Positions 8,791 through 17,989 are shown, counted from the stretch's first letter. The stretch: 64,000 nt of DNA from Vibrio ouci (GCF_004551525.1 NZ_SATR01000030.1:1-64000), one strand, 5' to 3'. The notes: generated by a model from the sequence alone, not told the origin. Program-made: numbers and translations.

Positions 8791-9818
8791 GAGTATTCTC
8801 CTTGTTGTTCCACAGGTCGTGTCGAGTAAACATTTGAAAGTTGCCAGATTAGGTAGTTCGCCCTCAACACTGAAAGTAGCAACATCGCAGCACCTAGGTT
8901 ATGCGCCACAGCAATGGCCAGCGGTAAGCTCAATACCACGTTACCTACCCCTAGCGCGATTTGTAACGTTAACAGCGCTAAGATGATTTGACCGTTACGG
9001 CGAACCAAATCACTCCCATATCGAATCAACTGTATTGCCAGTGCCACGGTGAAAAGTGTTACCACCACAGCCCAAATCCGGTGGGTAACATGAATGGTCA
9101 TCCTCGCTCCGTAATCGAGTGTGCCAAATTCATAGCTCTCTTTTTCAGGCTGAATCAAATCGAAGGCATGTTTGAAGTCTAAGTGGGACACCCAATCGCC
9201 CTGACAAATTGGTAAGCTCGTACACATCAGTGCAGCGTAGTTTGAGGACGTCCAACCACCTAGTGCCACTTGGCCAATCACCACCAATAGAGTCACTATT
9301 GCAAGTGGTTTTACCCAACCTAGGTTCTGCAAGGTATAACTTTCAAGGGCCTTATTGTATTTAACTGACCAGTAAGCAAGCGCTAACAAACTGAATAAGG
9401 TAAAGCCACCCAGTAAATGTCCCATCACCACCAAGGGCATCAACTTCATAGTCACTGTCCACATTCCGAGTAAGGCTTGGAGTACCACCACAATTGAAAG
9501 CGAAGTCGCCAACAATGTTGAAAGCATCTGAGTTCGAATACCGACTAAGGTGATGGCAAAGACAATAAGCCCCAGAGTGCCAGCAAAATAGCGGTGAATC
9601 ATCTCAAGCCAAGCTTTGTCTGCTTCAACTATCAAAGAAGGATAAAGTGTTTTGGCTAGAGCAATTTCATGTTGCTCACTCGGAACGGTAAGTTGGCCAT
9701 AACAACCGGGCCAGTCAGGACAGCCCAAACCGGCATCTGCAAGTCTTGTGTATGCTCCCAGCATCACCACGACAAAGGTGAGAAACAGGCTAAAACGAAT
9801 AAGAGTAATCAGCTTCAT
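8787..9818 (-). CDS. ctaA: Heme A synthase (COX15/CtaA)
   Basis: It converts heme O to heme A in the inner membrane. I chose ATG 9818 because GGGGAGG lies 8 bp upstream; an upstream in-frame ATG at 9845 would add nine residues. It is a 343-residue multi-span protein with the extracytoplasmic cysteine pair in GCPDWPGCYGQ, a second pair near LMCTSLPICQGDW, and conserved heme-ligand histidines in IHRYFAG, MGHLLGG, THRIWA and AHNLGA. It lies within the oxidase assembly operon, between the SCO-like gene and cyoE. Confidence 0.92.
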   Translation of the reverse strand: MKLITLIRFSLFLTFVVVMLGAYTRLADAGLGCPDWPGCYGQLTVPSEQHEIALAKTLYPSLIVEADKAWLEMIHRYFAGTLGLIVFAITLVGIRTQMLSTLLATSLSIVVVLQALLGMWTVTMKLMPLVVMGHLLGGFTLFSLLALAYWSVKYNKALESYTLQNLGWVKPLAIVTLLVVIGQVALGGWTSSNYAALMCTSLPICQGDWVSHLDFKHAFDLIQPEKESYEFGTLDYGARMTIHVTHRIWAVVVTLFTVALAIQLIRYGSDLVRRNGQIILALLTLQIALGVGNVVLSLPLAIAVAHNLGAAMLLLSVLRANYLIWQLSNVYSTRPVEQQGEYS

Positions 9819-9834
9819 ACCCAAGCCCTCCCCG

Positions 9835-10386
9835 TTACCCAACACGCGATAGTTTTAAAAGCTTACGTAGATCTGCCAATAAGCCTTTGCTCTGCGGAAC
9901 CAATTCTGCTGTCGAGTCCACTTTCGGATAACGCATAACCAGTTGCCCTAACGGGTCAACAATTACAAATTCAAACTGCCCGACAACTTGGGCAAACTCT
10001 TGATTGACTTCCAGTCGCTGATAGCTGCCTTGAGGTGTTTCAATCGAATCACTATTTGGGGTAATGAGAAGCACAGGTTGAACACGTTGCTGGTACTTAC
10101 CTAGCGCAATATGGCTTTGCCCAAGCAGATAAATTTGCTGCTGGCAAAACTCATCGCATTTATCAGGAATAACATAGCCCAGTTGCCACTGCTGTTGCTG
10201 ATATGGATTGGTTAAACCGAAAGAGTCGAGTGTCGAGTGTGGCTCAATCAGCTCTCCTTTATTGGTCACTCCTGAGTTATACCAATGCTGGCTAAGGACT
10301 GTTTTCGCCATAATGGCTGGTAGCGCAAACATCACAACAAGACTGATGAAAATGATGCGGCCACGATAGACTGGGTTATTAATCAT
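9835..10386 (-). CDS. Membrane-anchored SCO-like/thioredoxin-fold protein of the oxidase operon
   Basis: This encodes 183 residues with an N-terminal membrane anchor (IIFISLVVMFALPAIMA) and a periplasmic domain. CDEFC is a CxxxC pair like the copper/redox motif of SCO proteins, and FVIVDPLGQLVMRYP resembles the SCO core strand. The distal SCO histidine is not evident. Its position between SURF1 and ctaA matches a conserved uncharacterised gene I recall in Pseudomonas-type cox clusters. A role in CuA assembly or its reduction is inference. Its start overlaps the SURF1 stop by four bases. Confidence 0.7.
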   Translation of the reverse strand: MINNPVYRGRIIFISLVVMFALPAIMAKTVLSQHWYNSGVTNKGELIEPHSTLDSFGLTNPYQQQQWQLGYVIPDKCDEFCQQQIYLLGQSHIALGKYQQRVQPVLLITPNSDSIETPQGSYQRLEVNQEFAQVVGQFEFVIVDPLGQLVMRYPKVDSTAELVPQSKGLLADLRKLLKLSRVG

Positions 10387-11120
10387 CTTTGCGCTCCTTG
10401 CTTAAACAGGCGAATCAAAATAATGCTACTTAGCAGTAATAGGGCGGCAGCCATTGAGAACCATTGCACCGCATATCCATGGTGTTTTTCCGACTTCATC
10501 GCAACAGGTTGCCAAGGTTGCGGGTAAGGCCAGTTGTCGACTTGGGGCTGTACAACATATCTTGCTAGTTCGATGCCCCAACTCTTCTCTAGCTGAGCAT
10601 AGTTTAAGTTCTGAATCCGACTTGGGACGCCTGACTCGAGGTACAAATCCTGACTAAGTGGATTCGGCGACTTTCGATATAAACGCCCTTGTACCTTCAT
10701 TGGTTCCACCAGCCAATTCACCTCAGGTAATTGAGTTCTTAACTTAGGTGCACGAATGAAGCCTCTCTCTAGCAGTACCGATTCGCCACTCTGCGCTTTA
10801 ACCAGTTGCAAAGCGATATAACCGACCTCACTTTGATAGTTCTGATTATCGAGTAACAAATATCTATCTTTCACTGGCAGTGCTTGAAACTCGACCTTTA
10901 CGCCAGTAGGTATCGCTAGCTGATCTGCCGATATTTGCCCTAACGAAATCCACTGTTGCGAATCTCTTTGACTAACTTGCTGTTCTATTTCTCTTTTTTC
11001 TTCAGCTCTCGAAAGCTGCCACAAGCCTAAGTTGACCAATATTGAAAAGGCAACCACAGTTAAAAGAACAACAATCCAAAAACGTCTGGTATTGAGCTGA
11101 GCAAAAAAGGAGCTCCTCAT
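10383..11120 (-). CDS. SURF1-family cytochrome oxidase assembly protein
   Basis: This encodes about 245 residues with the SURF1 arrangement: an N-terminal membrane helix (FWIVVLLTVVAFSILVNLG) followed by LGLWQLSRAEEKR, a periplasmic domain, and a C-terminal helix after GYAVQWFSMAAALLLLS. SURF1 helps insert heme a3 into subunit I. The frame is open further upstream (to 11258), but only residues from MRSSFF onward look like SURF1. ATG 11120 or 11129 are the likely starts, neither with a strong ribosome site. The start overlaps the start of the opposite-strand DUF2909 gene. Confidence 0.88.
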   Translation of the reverse strand: MRSSFFAQLNTRRFWIVVLLTVVAFSILVNLGLWQLSRAEEKREIEQQVSQRDSQQWISLGQISADQLAIPTGVKVEFQALPVKDRYLLLDNQNYQSEVGYIALQLVKAQSGESVLLERGFIRAPKLRTQLPEVNWLVEPMKVQGRLYRKSPNPLSQDLYLESGVPSRIQNLNYAQLEKSWGIELARYVVQPQVDNWPYPQPWQPVAMKSEKHHGYAVQWFSMAAALLLLSSIILIRLFKQGAQR

Positions 11121-11370
11121 GGTATTCATTTTTAAACTGGTATTAGTGCTGCTACTGCTTTTCATCCTAATCAACCTTGGTCGAGCAATGTTTGAAATGG
11201 TCAAAGATCCCAACTCAAACGATGAAGAAGAGTCCGACGACTCGCTAGAAGAGGACAAACCGATGAGCTTCTATTTAGGTCGTCGCGTGTTTCTTTCTGC
11301 CCTCGCTGTCGTATTAATGGTTGTTGCTCTACTTTCTGGTTTTATCGAACCTAATGTCCGACCATATTAA
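11119..11370 (+). CDS. DUF2909-type twin-transmembrane small protein, antisense within the cox operon
   Basis: This encodes 83 residues: a membrane helix (FKLVLVLLLLFILINLG), a short acidic loop, then a second helix (RVFLSALAVVLMVVALLSGF). It resembles the DUF2909 twin-transmembrane proteins found in aa3 oxidase clusters. The ribosome site AGGAG is 6 bp before ATG 11119. It is the only plus-strand gene among eight minus-strand oxidase genes. It fills the coxC-SURF1 gap, with its start codon overlapping that of SURF1 in one CATG. Its function is unknown. Confidence 0.8.
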   Translation: MVFIFKLVLVLLLLFILINLGRAMFEMVKDPNSNDEEESDDSLEEDKPMSFYLGRRVFLSALAVVLMVVALLSGFIEPNVRPY

Positions 11371-11386
11371 GCGGCTTATCTAAACG

Positions 11387-12271
11387 TTAAATTACATAAA
11401 CGAAGACAAATAAACACAGCCATACCACATCAACAAAGTGCCAGTACCAACTCCCCGCTTGAAAAGCGAAATGGTCTTTTGGCGTGAAGTGGTCTTTAGC
11501 AACCCTAGCTAGCAAGACAATCAAAATGGTCGTACCCAGAAATACGTGCATGCCATGGAAACCCGTCAACAAAAAGAAGGTGTTGCCATAGACGCCTGAT
11601 TGCAATGTCAGCCCTAAATCTTGATAAGCATGAGCGTACTCAACCCCTTGGTAATACAAGAAGAAACACGCTAGAACGATGGTGATTTCAAGCCAGACGA
11701 TGAGCGCCATTCGCTTGTTCTTTTCTAAGCTAACGTGAGCAAAGTGCAGTGTAACTGACGACGCCAATAGTAACAGCGTATTGATCAGCGGGATCCCCTG
11801 CCAAGACATAGCCGTGGTCGTATCGCCTCCGGGAGTCAACGTTAGTGGCCACAATGCTTCAAAGGCTGGCCATAACACCTCATGCGTCATCTCATTATTA
11901 CCAGCGCCTCCTAGCCAAGGCACCGAAATGATTCGCGCGTAAAATAGGGCACCAAAGAATGCGCCAAAGAACATAATCTCAGAGAAGATAAACCAACTCA
12001 TTCCTTGGCGAAATGAGCGTGATATCTGAGCAGAATATTTGCCACTCATTGATTCGGTAATCACGTTACTAAACCAACCTGCGAACATATACAGCAAGAA
12101 CAGAAAGCCAGATAACAAAATCAACTTACCGAAGACGCTCCCATCGCCCCCTTCTGCCATGTTCTGTACCGTCAGTCCGGCGCCGACTGCGATAAGGAAT
12201 AAAGATACCGCGCCAACAATTGGCCAACTACTTTGAGCGGGAACGTAATAAGGCTGATGTTTAGAACTCAT
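11387..12271 (-). CDS. coxC: Cytochrome c oxidase subunit III
   Basis: This 294-residue polytopic subunit stabilises the oxidase core. Recognisable segments are the membrane-embedded SMSGKYSAQISRSFRQGMSWFIFSE region, the FYARIISVPW segment and the C-terminal FQAGSWYWHFVDVVWLCLFVFVYV typical of subunit III. Its start overlaps the ctaG stop by four bases (12268-12271), so translation is probably coupled. Other names are ctaE and cox3. Confidence 0.94.
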   Translation of the reverse strand: MSSKHQPYYVPAQSSWPIVGAVSLFLIAVGAGLTVQNMAEGGDGSVFGKLILLSGFLFLLYMFAGWFSNVITESMSGKYSAQISRSFRQGMSWFIFSEIMFFGAFFGALFYARIISVPWLGGAGNNEMTHEVLWPAFEALWPLTLTPGGDTTTAMSWQGIPLINTLLLLASSVTLHFAHVSLEKNKRMALIVWLEITIVLACFFLYYQGVEYAHAYQDLGLTLQSGVYGNTFFLLTGFHGMHVFLGTTILIVLLARVAKDHFTPKDHFAFQAGSWYWHFVDVVWLCLFVFVYVI

Positions 12272-12870
12272 TGTGTTGCTCCTTGCATCACTTCCGTGGT
12301 GATAACCGGTGAAGTGTTCGCTATCTCTTGCGGAGCTGTCTTATCGGTAATGTCGTAAAGGGTGTAAGACAGCGTTAGCGTATGAATAGATTCGGGAATA
12401 TCAGGCTCGATATAAAATATCAGAGGCATTTCAGCGTTTGCTTGTGCCTGCAATGGTTGCTGGTTGAAACAAAAACATTCGATTTTATTAAAATAGGTCG
12501 CGCCTAAGCCAGGTGAAACCGATGGCACGGCTTGGCCAACAATCTCTTGGCTAGAAAGGTTTTTTGCCAAGTAAGCCGTTTGGATAACTTGGCCAGGATG
12601 AACATCCATTGAAGTCTGTACTGGCGTGAATGACCAAGGAATACCTTGATTATTGTGGGCCATGAATTCGACTCGAATCAGCCGAGAGGTATCAGGTACC
12701 ATACCCTGCGGTTGCAGAACCGATTCACTGTTGGTCTTACCATTGATACCGAGCGCATCGCACATCACATCGTAAAGAGGCACAAGGGCGAAACCAAAAC
12801 CAAACATCGCTAGCACCGCAACGCACAGTTTTAAGGTCAATTTATGATTTGATTTCGCTTGTCCTTCCAT
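12268..12870 (-). CDS. ctaG: Cytochrome c oxidase assembly protein CtaG (Cox11)
   Basis: This membrane-anchored periplasmic copper chaperone delivers copper to the CuB site of subunit I. Its diagnostic motif is CFCF, in IECFCFNQQPL, and the single N-terminal helix is LKLCVAVLAMFGFGFALVPLY. I chose ATG 12870, which has AGGTGG 5 bp upstream; GTG 12879, directly after the coxA stop, would add three residues. It encodes 200 residues, the usual length. Confidence 0.93.
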   Translation of the reverse strand: MEGQAKSNHKLTLKLCVAVLAMFGFGFALVPLYDVMCDALGINGKTNSESVLQPQGMVPDTSRLIRVEFMAHNNQGIPWSFTPVQTSMDVHPGQVIQTAYLAKNLSSQEIVGQAVPSVSPGLGATYFNKIECFCFNQQPLQAQANAEMPLIFYIEPDIPESIHTLTLSYTLYDITDKTAPQEIANTSPVITTEVMQGATQ

Positions 12871-12879
12871 GGTCGCCAC

Positions 12880-14544
12880 CTAGTCCACTTTTGGTGGCGT
12901 AGAGAAGGTATGATGAGGAGCTGGGCTCGGCACGGTCCACTCTAAACCTTCTGCTCTTTCCCAAGGTTTAGCTGTTGCTTTTTCACCACCTTTGATGCAT
13001 TTGATGACCAGCCATAAGAAGATCAGCTGCGATAATCCAAAAGCAAAACCACCGATCGATACAATCTGGTTCACGTCAGCAAACTGAATAGCATAATCAG
13101 GTATTCGTCTTGGCATACCCGCCAGTCCTAAGAAATGCATCGGGAAGAACAACACATTGACTGAAATCACAGAGCACCAGAAATGCCATAGACTCAGTTT
13201 GTGGTCATACATATGTCCGGTCCATTTCGGTAGCCAGTAATACGCTGCCGCCATAATCGAGAACACCGCCCCCGACACCAGTACATAGTGGAAATGCGCC
13301 ACCACAAAATAGGTATCATGGTATTGGAAATCCGCCGGAACAATCGCCAGCATCAAGCCAGAGAACCCACCAATGGTGAAGAGAATAATAAAGGCGATGG
13401 CAAACAGCATCGGTGTTTCAAACGTCATCGCCCCGCGCCACATGGTCGCCACCCAGTTAAACACTTTAACCCCAGTGGGCACGGCGATTAGCATGGTGCA
13501 GTACATAAAGAAGAGTTCAGCAAATACTGGCATCCCAGTGGTGAACATATGGTGAGCCCAGACTAAAAATGACAGCAATGCGATACTACAAGTTGCGTAA
13601 ACCATCGAGTGGTAGCCAAAGAGCTTTTTGCCACTAAATGCTGGGAGAATCGCTGAAATGATACCAAATGATGGCAAAATCATGATGTACACTTCCGGGT
13701 GACCAAAGAACCAGAAGATATGCTGGAACATCACCGGATCACCGCCACCTGCCGCATCGAAGAATGAAGTACCAAAGTACTTGTCGGTTAACACCATGGT
13801 GACGGCCCCGGCGAGTACCGGCATCACGGCAATGAGCAAGAAAGCGGTAATAAGCCATGTCCAAACAAACATTGGCATTTTGAACCAAGTCATACCCGGT
13901 GCGCGCATATTAACGATGGTCACGATCACATTGATTGCGCCCATGATCGAGCTGATCCCCATGATATGCACTGAGAAAACAAACAAGGCGGTGCTGTCAG
14001 GTCCATAGGTAGTGGAAAGCGGCGCGTAGAAAGTCCAACCGAAGTCTGGGCCACCACCTTCGGTAAATAACGAAGCTAGTAAAATGGCAAAAGCAAACGG
14101 CAAAATCCAGAAACTAAGGTTATTCATCCGCGGCAACGCCATATCTGGCGCACCAATCATCATTGGGATCATCCAGTTGGCAAGTCCGGTAAAGGCTGGC
14201 ATCACCGCACCAAACACCATAATCAAGCCATGAACTGTGGTCATCTGATTAAAGAACTGTGGCTCGACAAGTTGTAAACCGGGCTGGAATAATTCCGCGC
14301 GAATGATCATTGCCATCGCACCACCAGTTAAAAACATGATGAAGCTAAACCATAGGTAAAGCGTCCCGATATCTTTATGGTTAGTGGAATAGAGCCAGCG
14401 CGTGATCCCTTTCGGCGGCTCATGGTGATCATGTTCATCCACATCAGCCGCTATTGAACTGTTGGCGCGGGTAATATCAGCGTCGGTGACTGGTGCGGAT
14501 TTGGTTTTATCTTCAACTACAGAATCAGGTTTGGACGTTTTCAT
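12880..14544 (-). CDS. coxA: Cytochrome c oxidase subunit I (aa3-type)
   Basis: This is the catalytic subunit, reducing O2 to water while pumping protons. The low-spin heme a ligand is His105 in MTTVHGLIMVFG. The Tyr-His CuB site is HPEVY, the other CuB ligands are in WAHHMF, and the heme a3/heme a histidines are in VAHFHYVL. It is 554 residues with an extended acidic/His-rich N-terminus. Its start overlaps the coxB stop by four bases. Other names are ctaD and cox1. Confidence 0.97.
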   Translation of the reverse strand: MKTSKPDSVVEDKTKSAPVTDADITRANSSIAADVDEHDHHEPPKGITRWLYSTNHKDIGTLYLWFSFIMFLTGGAMAMIIRAELFQPGLQLVEPQFFNQMTTVHGLIMVFGAVMPAFTGLANWMIPMMIGAPDMALPRMNNLSFWILPFAFAILLASLFTEGGGPDFGWTFYAPLSTTYGPDSTALFVFSVHIMGISSIMGAINVIVTIVNMRAPGMTWFKMPMFVWTWLITAFLLIAVMPVLAGAVTMVLTDKYFGTSFFDAAGGGDPVMFQHIFWFFGHPEVYIMILPSFGIISAILPAFSGKKLFGYHSMVYATCSIALLSFLVWAHHMFTTGMPVFAELFFMYCTMLIAVPTGVKVFNWVATMWRGAMTFETPMLFAIAFIILFTIGGFSGLMLAIVPADFQYHDTYFVVAHFHYVLVSGAVFSIMAAAYYWLPKWTGHMYDHKLSLWHFWCSVISVNVLFFPMHFLGLAGMPRRIPDYAIQFADVNQIVSIGGFAFGLSQLIFLWLVIKCIKGGEKATAKPWERAEGLEWTVPSPAPHHTFSTPPKVD

Positions 14545-15695
14545 TGTCCCTCCTTAGACGCCTTAAATTGGTTCACATCCGATGCTTGAACCATATCTCC
14601 GACACTATTTCCTAGACCGTTACGTTGGTAAGTCACTACCGCAGCAATCTCTTTTTCCGTCAATTGGTTTGCGAAGGCTTGCATCGCGGTTCCTGCTCGA
14701 CCATTCACCACCACGTCGATATGTTCGTCGACACTGCCTGTCGCGACGCTACTTCCGGTAATCGCCGGGAACGCCCCAGGAATCCCCGCGCCACTCACTT
14801 GGTGACAAACGGCGCATCGGTCGACATAGACTTTCTCACCGATGGCCATCAACTCATCCATCGACAAAGAGGCGGTCAGTGATGCGGCGGCCTCTTGCTT
14901 GGCTTGCTCTAGCTCGGCTTTCTTCGCCAATAGCCACTCGTCATACTCATTTTCTTCCATGGCATGCACTACTACCGGCATAAATCCATGAGCACGACCA
15001 CACAGCTCAGCACACTGCCCTCTGTACACGCCCGGCTTATCAATGCGTGTCCAAGCTTCGTTGATAAATCCAGGGATGGTATCTTTTTTAACCGCAAAAT
15101 CTGGAACCCACCATGAGTGAATAACATCATCAGACGTCATCAAAAAACGCACTTTACGATTGATTGGCAACACCAGTGGGTTATCAACTTCGAGCAGGTA
15201 ATGCGCGCCTTTTTCTTCAATACCGTCGATGGCTTTTTGGCTGGTCGCAAGCAGACTAAAGAATTCAACATCCTCACCGAAGTAGCTGTAATGCCACTTC
15301 CATTGAGAACCGGTGATTTTGACCGTCAGATCAGATTGGGAGGTATCTTCCATCGCCACCAAGGTTTTGGTCGCAGGTATGGCCATCAAGACTAAGATAA
15401 TGATCGGGATGACAGTCCAGATGACTTCGACTTTGGTGCTTTCATGGAAATGAGCAGCGACCGCACCTTTCGATTTACGGTGGTGGTACATGGAATAGAA
15501 CATCGCACCAAATACGATGACCGCAATGGCGCAACAAATGTAAAAGATCAGCATATGAAGGTCATAGACCTTTTCGCTGATGTCGGTCACACCTTGCGTC
15601 ATGTTGTAGGCGCTCTCTTCTGCAGCAACAGAAGCGGTAAAACCAACCAACAAGATACTACTCAATCGCCACAGTGAAACGGGTGAACTTTTCAA
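14541..15695 (-). CDS. coxB: Cytochrome c oxidase subunit II with fused cytochrome c domain
   Basis: It receives electrons from cytochrome c through CuA. Features in order are a signal peptide (to about residue 25), two membrane helices (about 47-70 and 90-112), the CuA domain with His193 in VIHSWWVPDF and CAELCGRAHGFM (C228, C232, H236, M239), and a C-terminal cytochrome c domain with CAVCH at 294-298. This is a caa3-like fusion. The start is TTG 15695, fixed by AGGAG 7 bp upstream. It is the first gene of the oxidase operon. Also called ctaC. Confidence 0.95.
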   Translation of the reverse strand: MKSSPVSLWRLSSILLVGFTASVAAEESAYNMTQGVTDISEKVYDLHMLIFYICCAIAVIVFGAMFYSMYHHRKSKGAVAAHFHESTKVEVIWTVIPIIILVLMAIPATKTLVAMEDTSQSDLTVKITGSQWKWHYSYFGEDVEFFSLLATSQKAIDGIEEKGAHYLLEVDNPLVLPINRKVRFLMTSDDVIHSWWVPDFAVKKDTIPGFINEAWTRIDKPGVYRGQCAELCGRAHGFMPVVVHAMEENEYDEWLLAKKAELEQAKQEAAASLTASLSMDELMAIGEKVYVDRCAVCHQVSGAGIPGAFPAITGSSVATGSVDEHIDVVVNGRAGTAMQAFANQLTEKEIAAVVTYQRNGLGNSVGDMVQASDVNQFKASKEGQ

Positions 15696-16039
15696 AAGAC
15701 TTCTCCTATGCCAGAGTCATCAACCGTGATGCTAGTACTCATTCCCGCTTGGAGTGCCTAAATACGCAAGAAAGTACCAATCAGCCTTTGGACTTATTTA
15801 TTTCCTTTCAAACAGCAAATTCAATGTAATTTGTTATATTTATGTTAATAAAACCTAGTTGGCGTTTTTAAATTGTGCAAGAAAGTCCAATTAGAAATGA
15901 CAACTCAACTAACCAAACAAGTTTTAGCGATTGCGCTCTCGCAAATGATAATCAATATCAATTAAAATCTAACAACTTTGTGTAATTAACATAGACTTAA
16001 GTTAAAAGCTGACTTGAGGCATGAAAAGGTAAAAACATC
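15696..16039. promoter_or_regulatory. Divergent coxB / phospho-sugar mutase regulatory region
   Basis: This AT-rich 344-bp gap carries no gene. It holds two near-identical elements, GCAAGAAAGTACCAATCAG (15766-15784) and GCAAGAAAGTCCAATTAG (15877-15894), and a Fur-box-like site at 15941-15959. The two repeats lie about 71 and 182 bp upstream of coxB and could bind an oxidase regulator. Confidence 0.55.
15941..15959. promoter_or_regulatory. Candidate Fur box
   Basis: The 19-mer GCAAATGATAATCAATATC matches the consensus GATAATGATAATCATTATC at 16 of 19 positions by my count. It is 81 bp before the phospho-sugar mutase start and 246 bp before coxB, so the regulated gene is uncertain. Confidence 0.5.
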
Positions 16040-17746
16040 ATGATGGAAAAAGTGACCCACTGGTTAGAAAAAGATCCCGACCCGCAGACAAGAGAAGAGC
16101 TACAACACCTTATTGATGAAAAAGCATTTACTGAACTGGAAGACCGATTCAGCCAACGGCTTGAGTTCGGTACTGCTGGGCTAAGAGGAAAAGTAGGTTG
16201 TGGTCCAAATCGAATGAACCGATTGGTAATCCAAGAAACCGCAACAGGGCTTGGGCACTACCTGATTGAACAAGTGGACAACGCAAAGAATCGTGGTGTT
16301 GTGATTGGCTACGATGGCCGCACTGATTCAAAACAATTTGCTCATGACACCGCCTCAGTCCTCACTGCACTAGGTATCAAAGTATATTTAACTCACGCAG
16401 TTGCAGCGACACCAATCGTGGCATTTGGTGTTAACCACTTTAACGCGGCAGCAGCGGTTGTGGTAACAGCGAGCCATAACCCACCAGAATATAATGGCTT
16501 TAAGGTTTATTGGGAAAACGGCGCGCAGATTATCCCTCCGCATGATTCAGGTATTGCCGCAGAGATCGATACCGCAGCTACCAAGCCTATCCCATTAATG
16601 GCGCTGGATGACACAGAAAAACACGACTTACTTGTTTGGCTCAAAGAGGACTATTACCAAACTTATCGCCAAGCGATGAATAGCAACGCTCTGCTCACCA
16701 ACCACACTCAACCAGAGTCAATTGGGATCGCCTACACGGCAATGCATGGTGTAGGGGCAGATATGGCTGAAACCCTGCTTGCTGATGCTGGGTTTACCCA
16801 AGTGTATAGCGTCAAAGAGCAAAGAGAACCTGATGGCAGTTTCCCAACCGTTAACTTCCCCAACCCAGAAGAAGCGGGCGCAATGGATATGGTTATGGCC
16901 CTCGCTAAACAACACGGCGCCGAACTAGCATGTGCGAACGATCCCGACGCAGACCGTTTTGCTGTCGCGGTACGTAGACCAGATGGTGACTATCAAATGC
17001 TCACCGGTGACCAAGTGGGCTCACTGTTTGGCCATTACTTATTGTCGAAATCTGACGCGGCTAAATCGCTGGTTGGTAATACGATTGTTTCATCAACTCT
17101 GCTTAAGAAAATTGCGCAATCCCAAGGCGCTGAGTACTACCAAACTTTGACTGGCTTTAAATGGTTGACCAACATCGCGATGCAAAAGCAAACTGAGGAT
17201 CGCGCGTTCTTATTCGCTTACGAGGAAGCGCTTGGTTATACCGTCGGTAATAAAGTCTGGGACAAAGATGGCTTGTCTGCCCTAGTCGCGTTTGCGCAGT
17301 TGACGGCAGAATTGAAGAGCCAAGGCAAAACCATTTGGGATCAGCTCGAAGCACTCTATCGCCAACATGGTATGTATCTAAATGCGCAGCGCAGTATTGC
17401 CCTTGATCCTAAAGCGCCGCCAGTGGGTGACAAACTTCGAGCGAACCCACCCACTATGATTGCAGGCAGTAAAGTTGTGGTCACCGAAGATCTCAAATCA
17501 CTCACTCGTCAGCTTGCTGATGGCAGTAGCGAAAGTATCGACCTACCCGCCAGTGATGTATTGATCTACCACCTTTCATGTGGTGCGCGCGTGATTGTTC
17601 GACCTTCAGGGACAGAGCCTAAGCTCAAGTGCTATTACGAAGTCATTGAGTCTTTCGATGAATCAGACACTTTTGAACATGTTCAAGATAAAGCGTCTGA
17701 GTCAATGGGAATGTTGATATCTGAACACCAGCATAGCCTGATCTAA
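16040..17746 (+). CDS. Phospho-sugar mutase (phosphoglucomutase/phosphomannomutase superfamily)
   Basis: It interconverts hexose 1- and 6-phosphates in the cytoplasm. This 568-residue protein of the longer PGM2/PgcA-like branch carries the phosphoserine loop VTASHNPPEYNGFKVYW, the metal loop DPDADRF, the sugar loop with FAYEEALGY, and the phosphate-binding RPSGTEPK. The start may be ATG 16040 or 16043. It stands alone between coxB and aqpZ. Glucose versus mannose preference cannot be read from the sequence. Confidence 0.88.
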   Translation: MMEKVTHWLEKDPDPQTREELQHLIDEKAFTELEDRFSQRLEFGTAGLRGKVGCGPNRMNRLVIQETATGLGHYLIEQVDNAKNRGVVIGYDGRTDSKQFAHDTASVLTALGIKVYLTHAVAATPIVAFGVNHFNAAAAVVVTASHNPPEYNGFKVYWENGAQIIPPHDSGIAAEIDTAATKPIPLMALDDTEKHDLLVWLKEDYYQTYRQAMNSNALLTNHTQPESIGIAYTAMHGVGADMAETLLADAGFTQVYSVKEQREPDGSFPTVNFPNPEEAGAMDMVMALAKQHGAELACANDPDADRFAVAVRRPDGDYQMLTGDQVGSLFGHYLLSKSDAAKSLVGNTIVSSTLLKKIAQSQGAEYYQTLTGFKWLTNIAMQKQTEDRAFLFAYEEALGYTVGNKVWDKDGLSALVAFAQLTAELKSQGKTIWDQLEALYRQHGMYLNAQRSIALDPKAPPVGDKLRANPPTMIAGSKVVVTEDLKSLTRQLADGSSESIDLPASDVLIYHLSCGARVIVRPSGTEPKLKCYYEVIESFDESDTFEHVQDKASESMGMLISEHQHSLI

Positions 17747-17758
17747 CCCTTCATTAAT

Positions 17759-17783
17759 GAATGCCCCTACCACTGGGGCATTC
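17759..17783 (+). terminator. Hairpin after the phospho-sugar mutase gene
   Basis: A perfect 9-bp stem GAATGCCCC/GGGGCATTC with a 7-base loop begins 12 bp after the stop codon. The U-tract is poor, so termination may be partial. Confidence 0.6.
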
Positions 17784-17989
17784 AGCCAAATCCTACATTT
17801 ACCTGCCCAATAAATGTAATGCTTATCCAAAATAGTCAGTTTATTGCTGCATATATGACCAATTAATGAGACTTTACAAGAAAATAACAATTCACCGACA
17901 CAGAATTCATAATAGTGAACTTTACTAATTAAGCATTGCTGATAACTATCAGTTTTTTATTGTTTTTTTATTTTTGTTTAGGGACGATT

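Noticed and set aside
11121..11258. N-terminal extension of SURF1 (Ser-rich)
   Set aside because: It is antisense to the DUF2909 gene, does not look like SURF1 and has no ribosome site.
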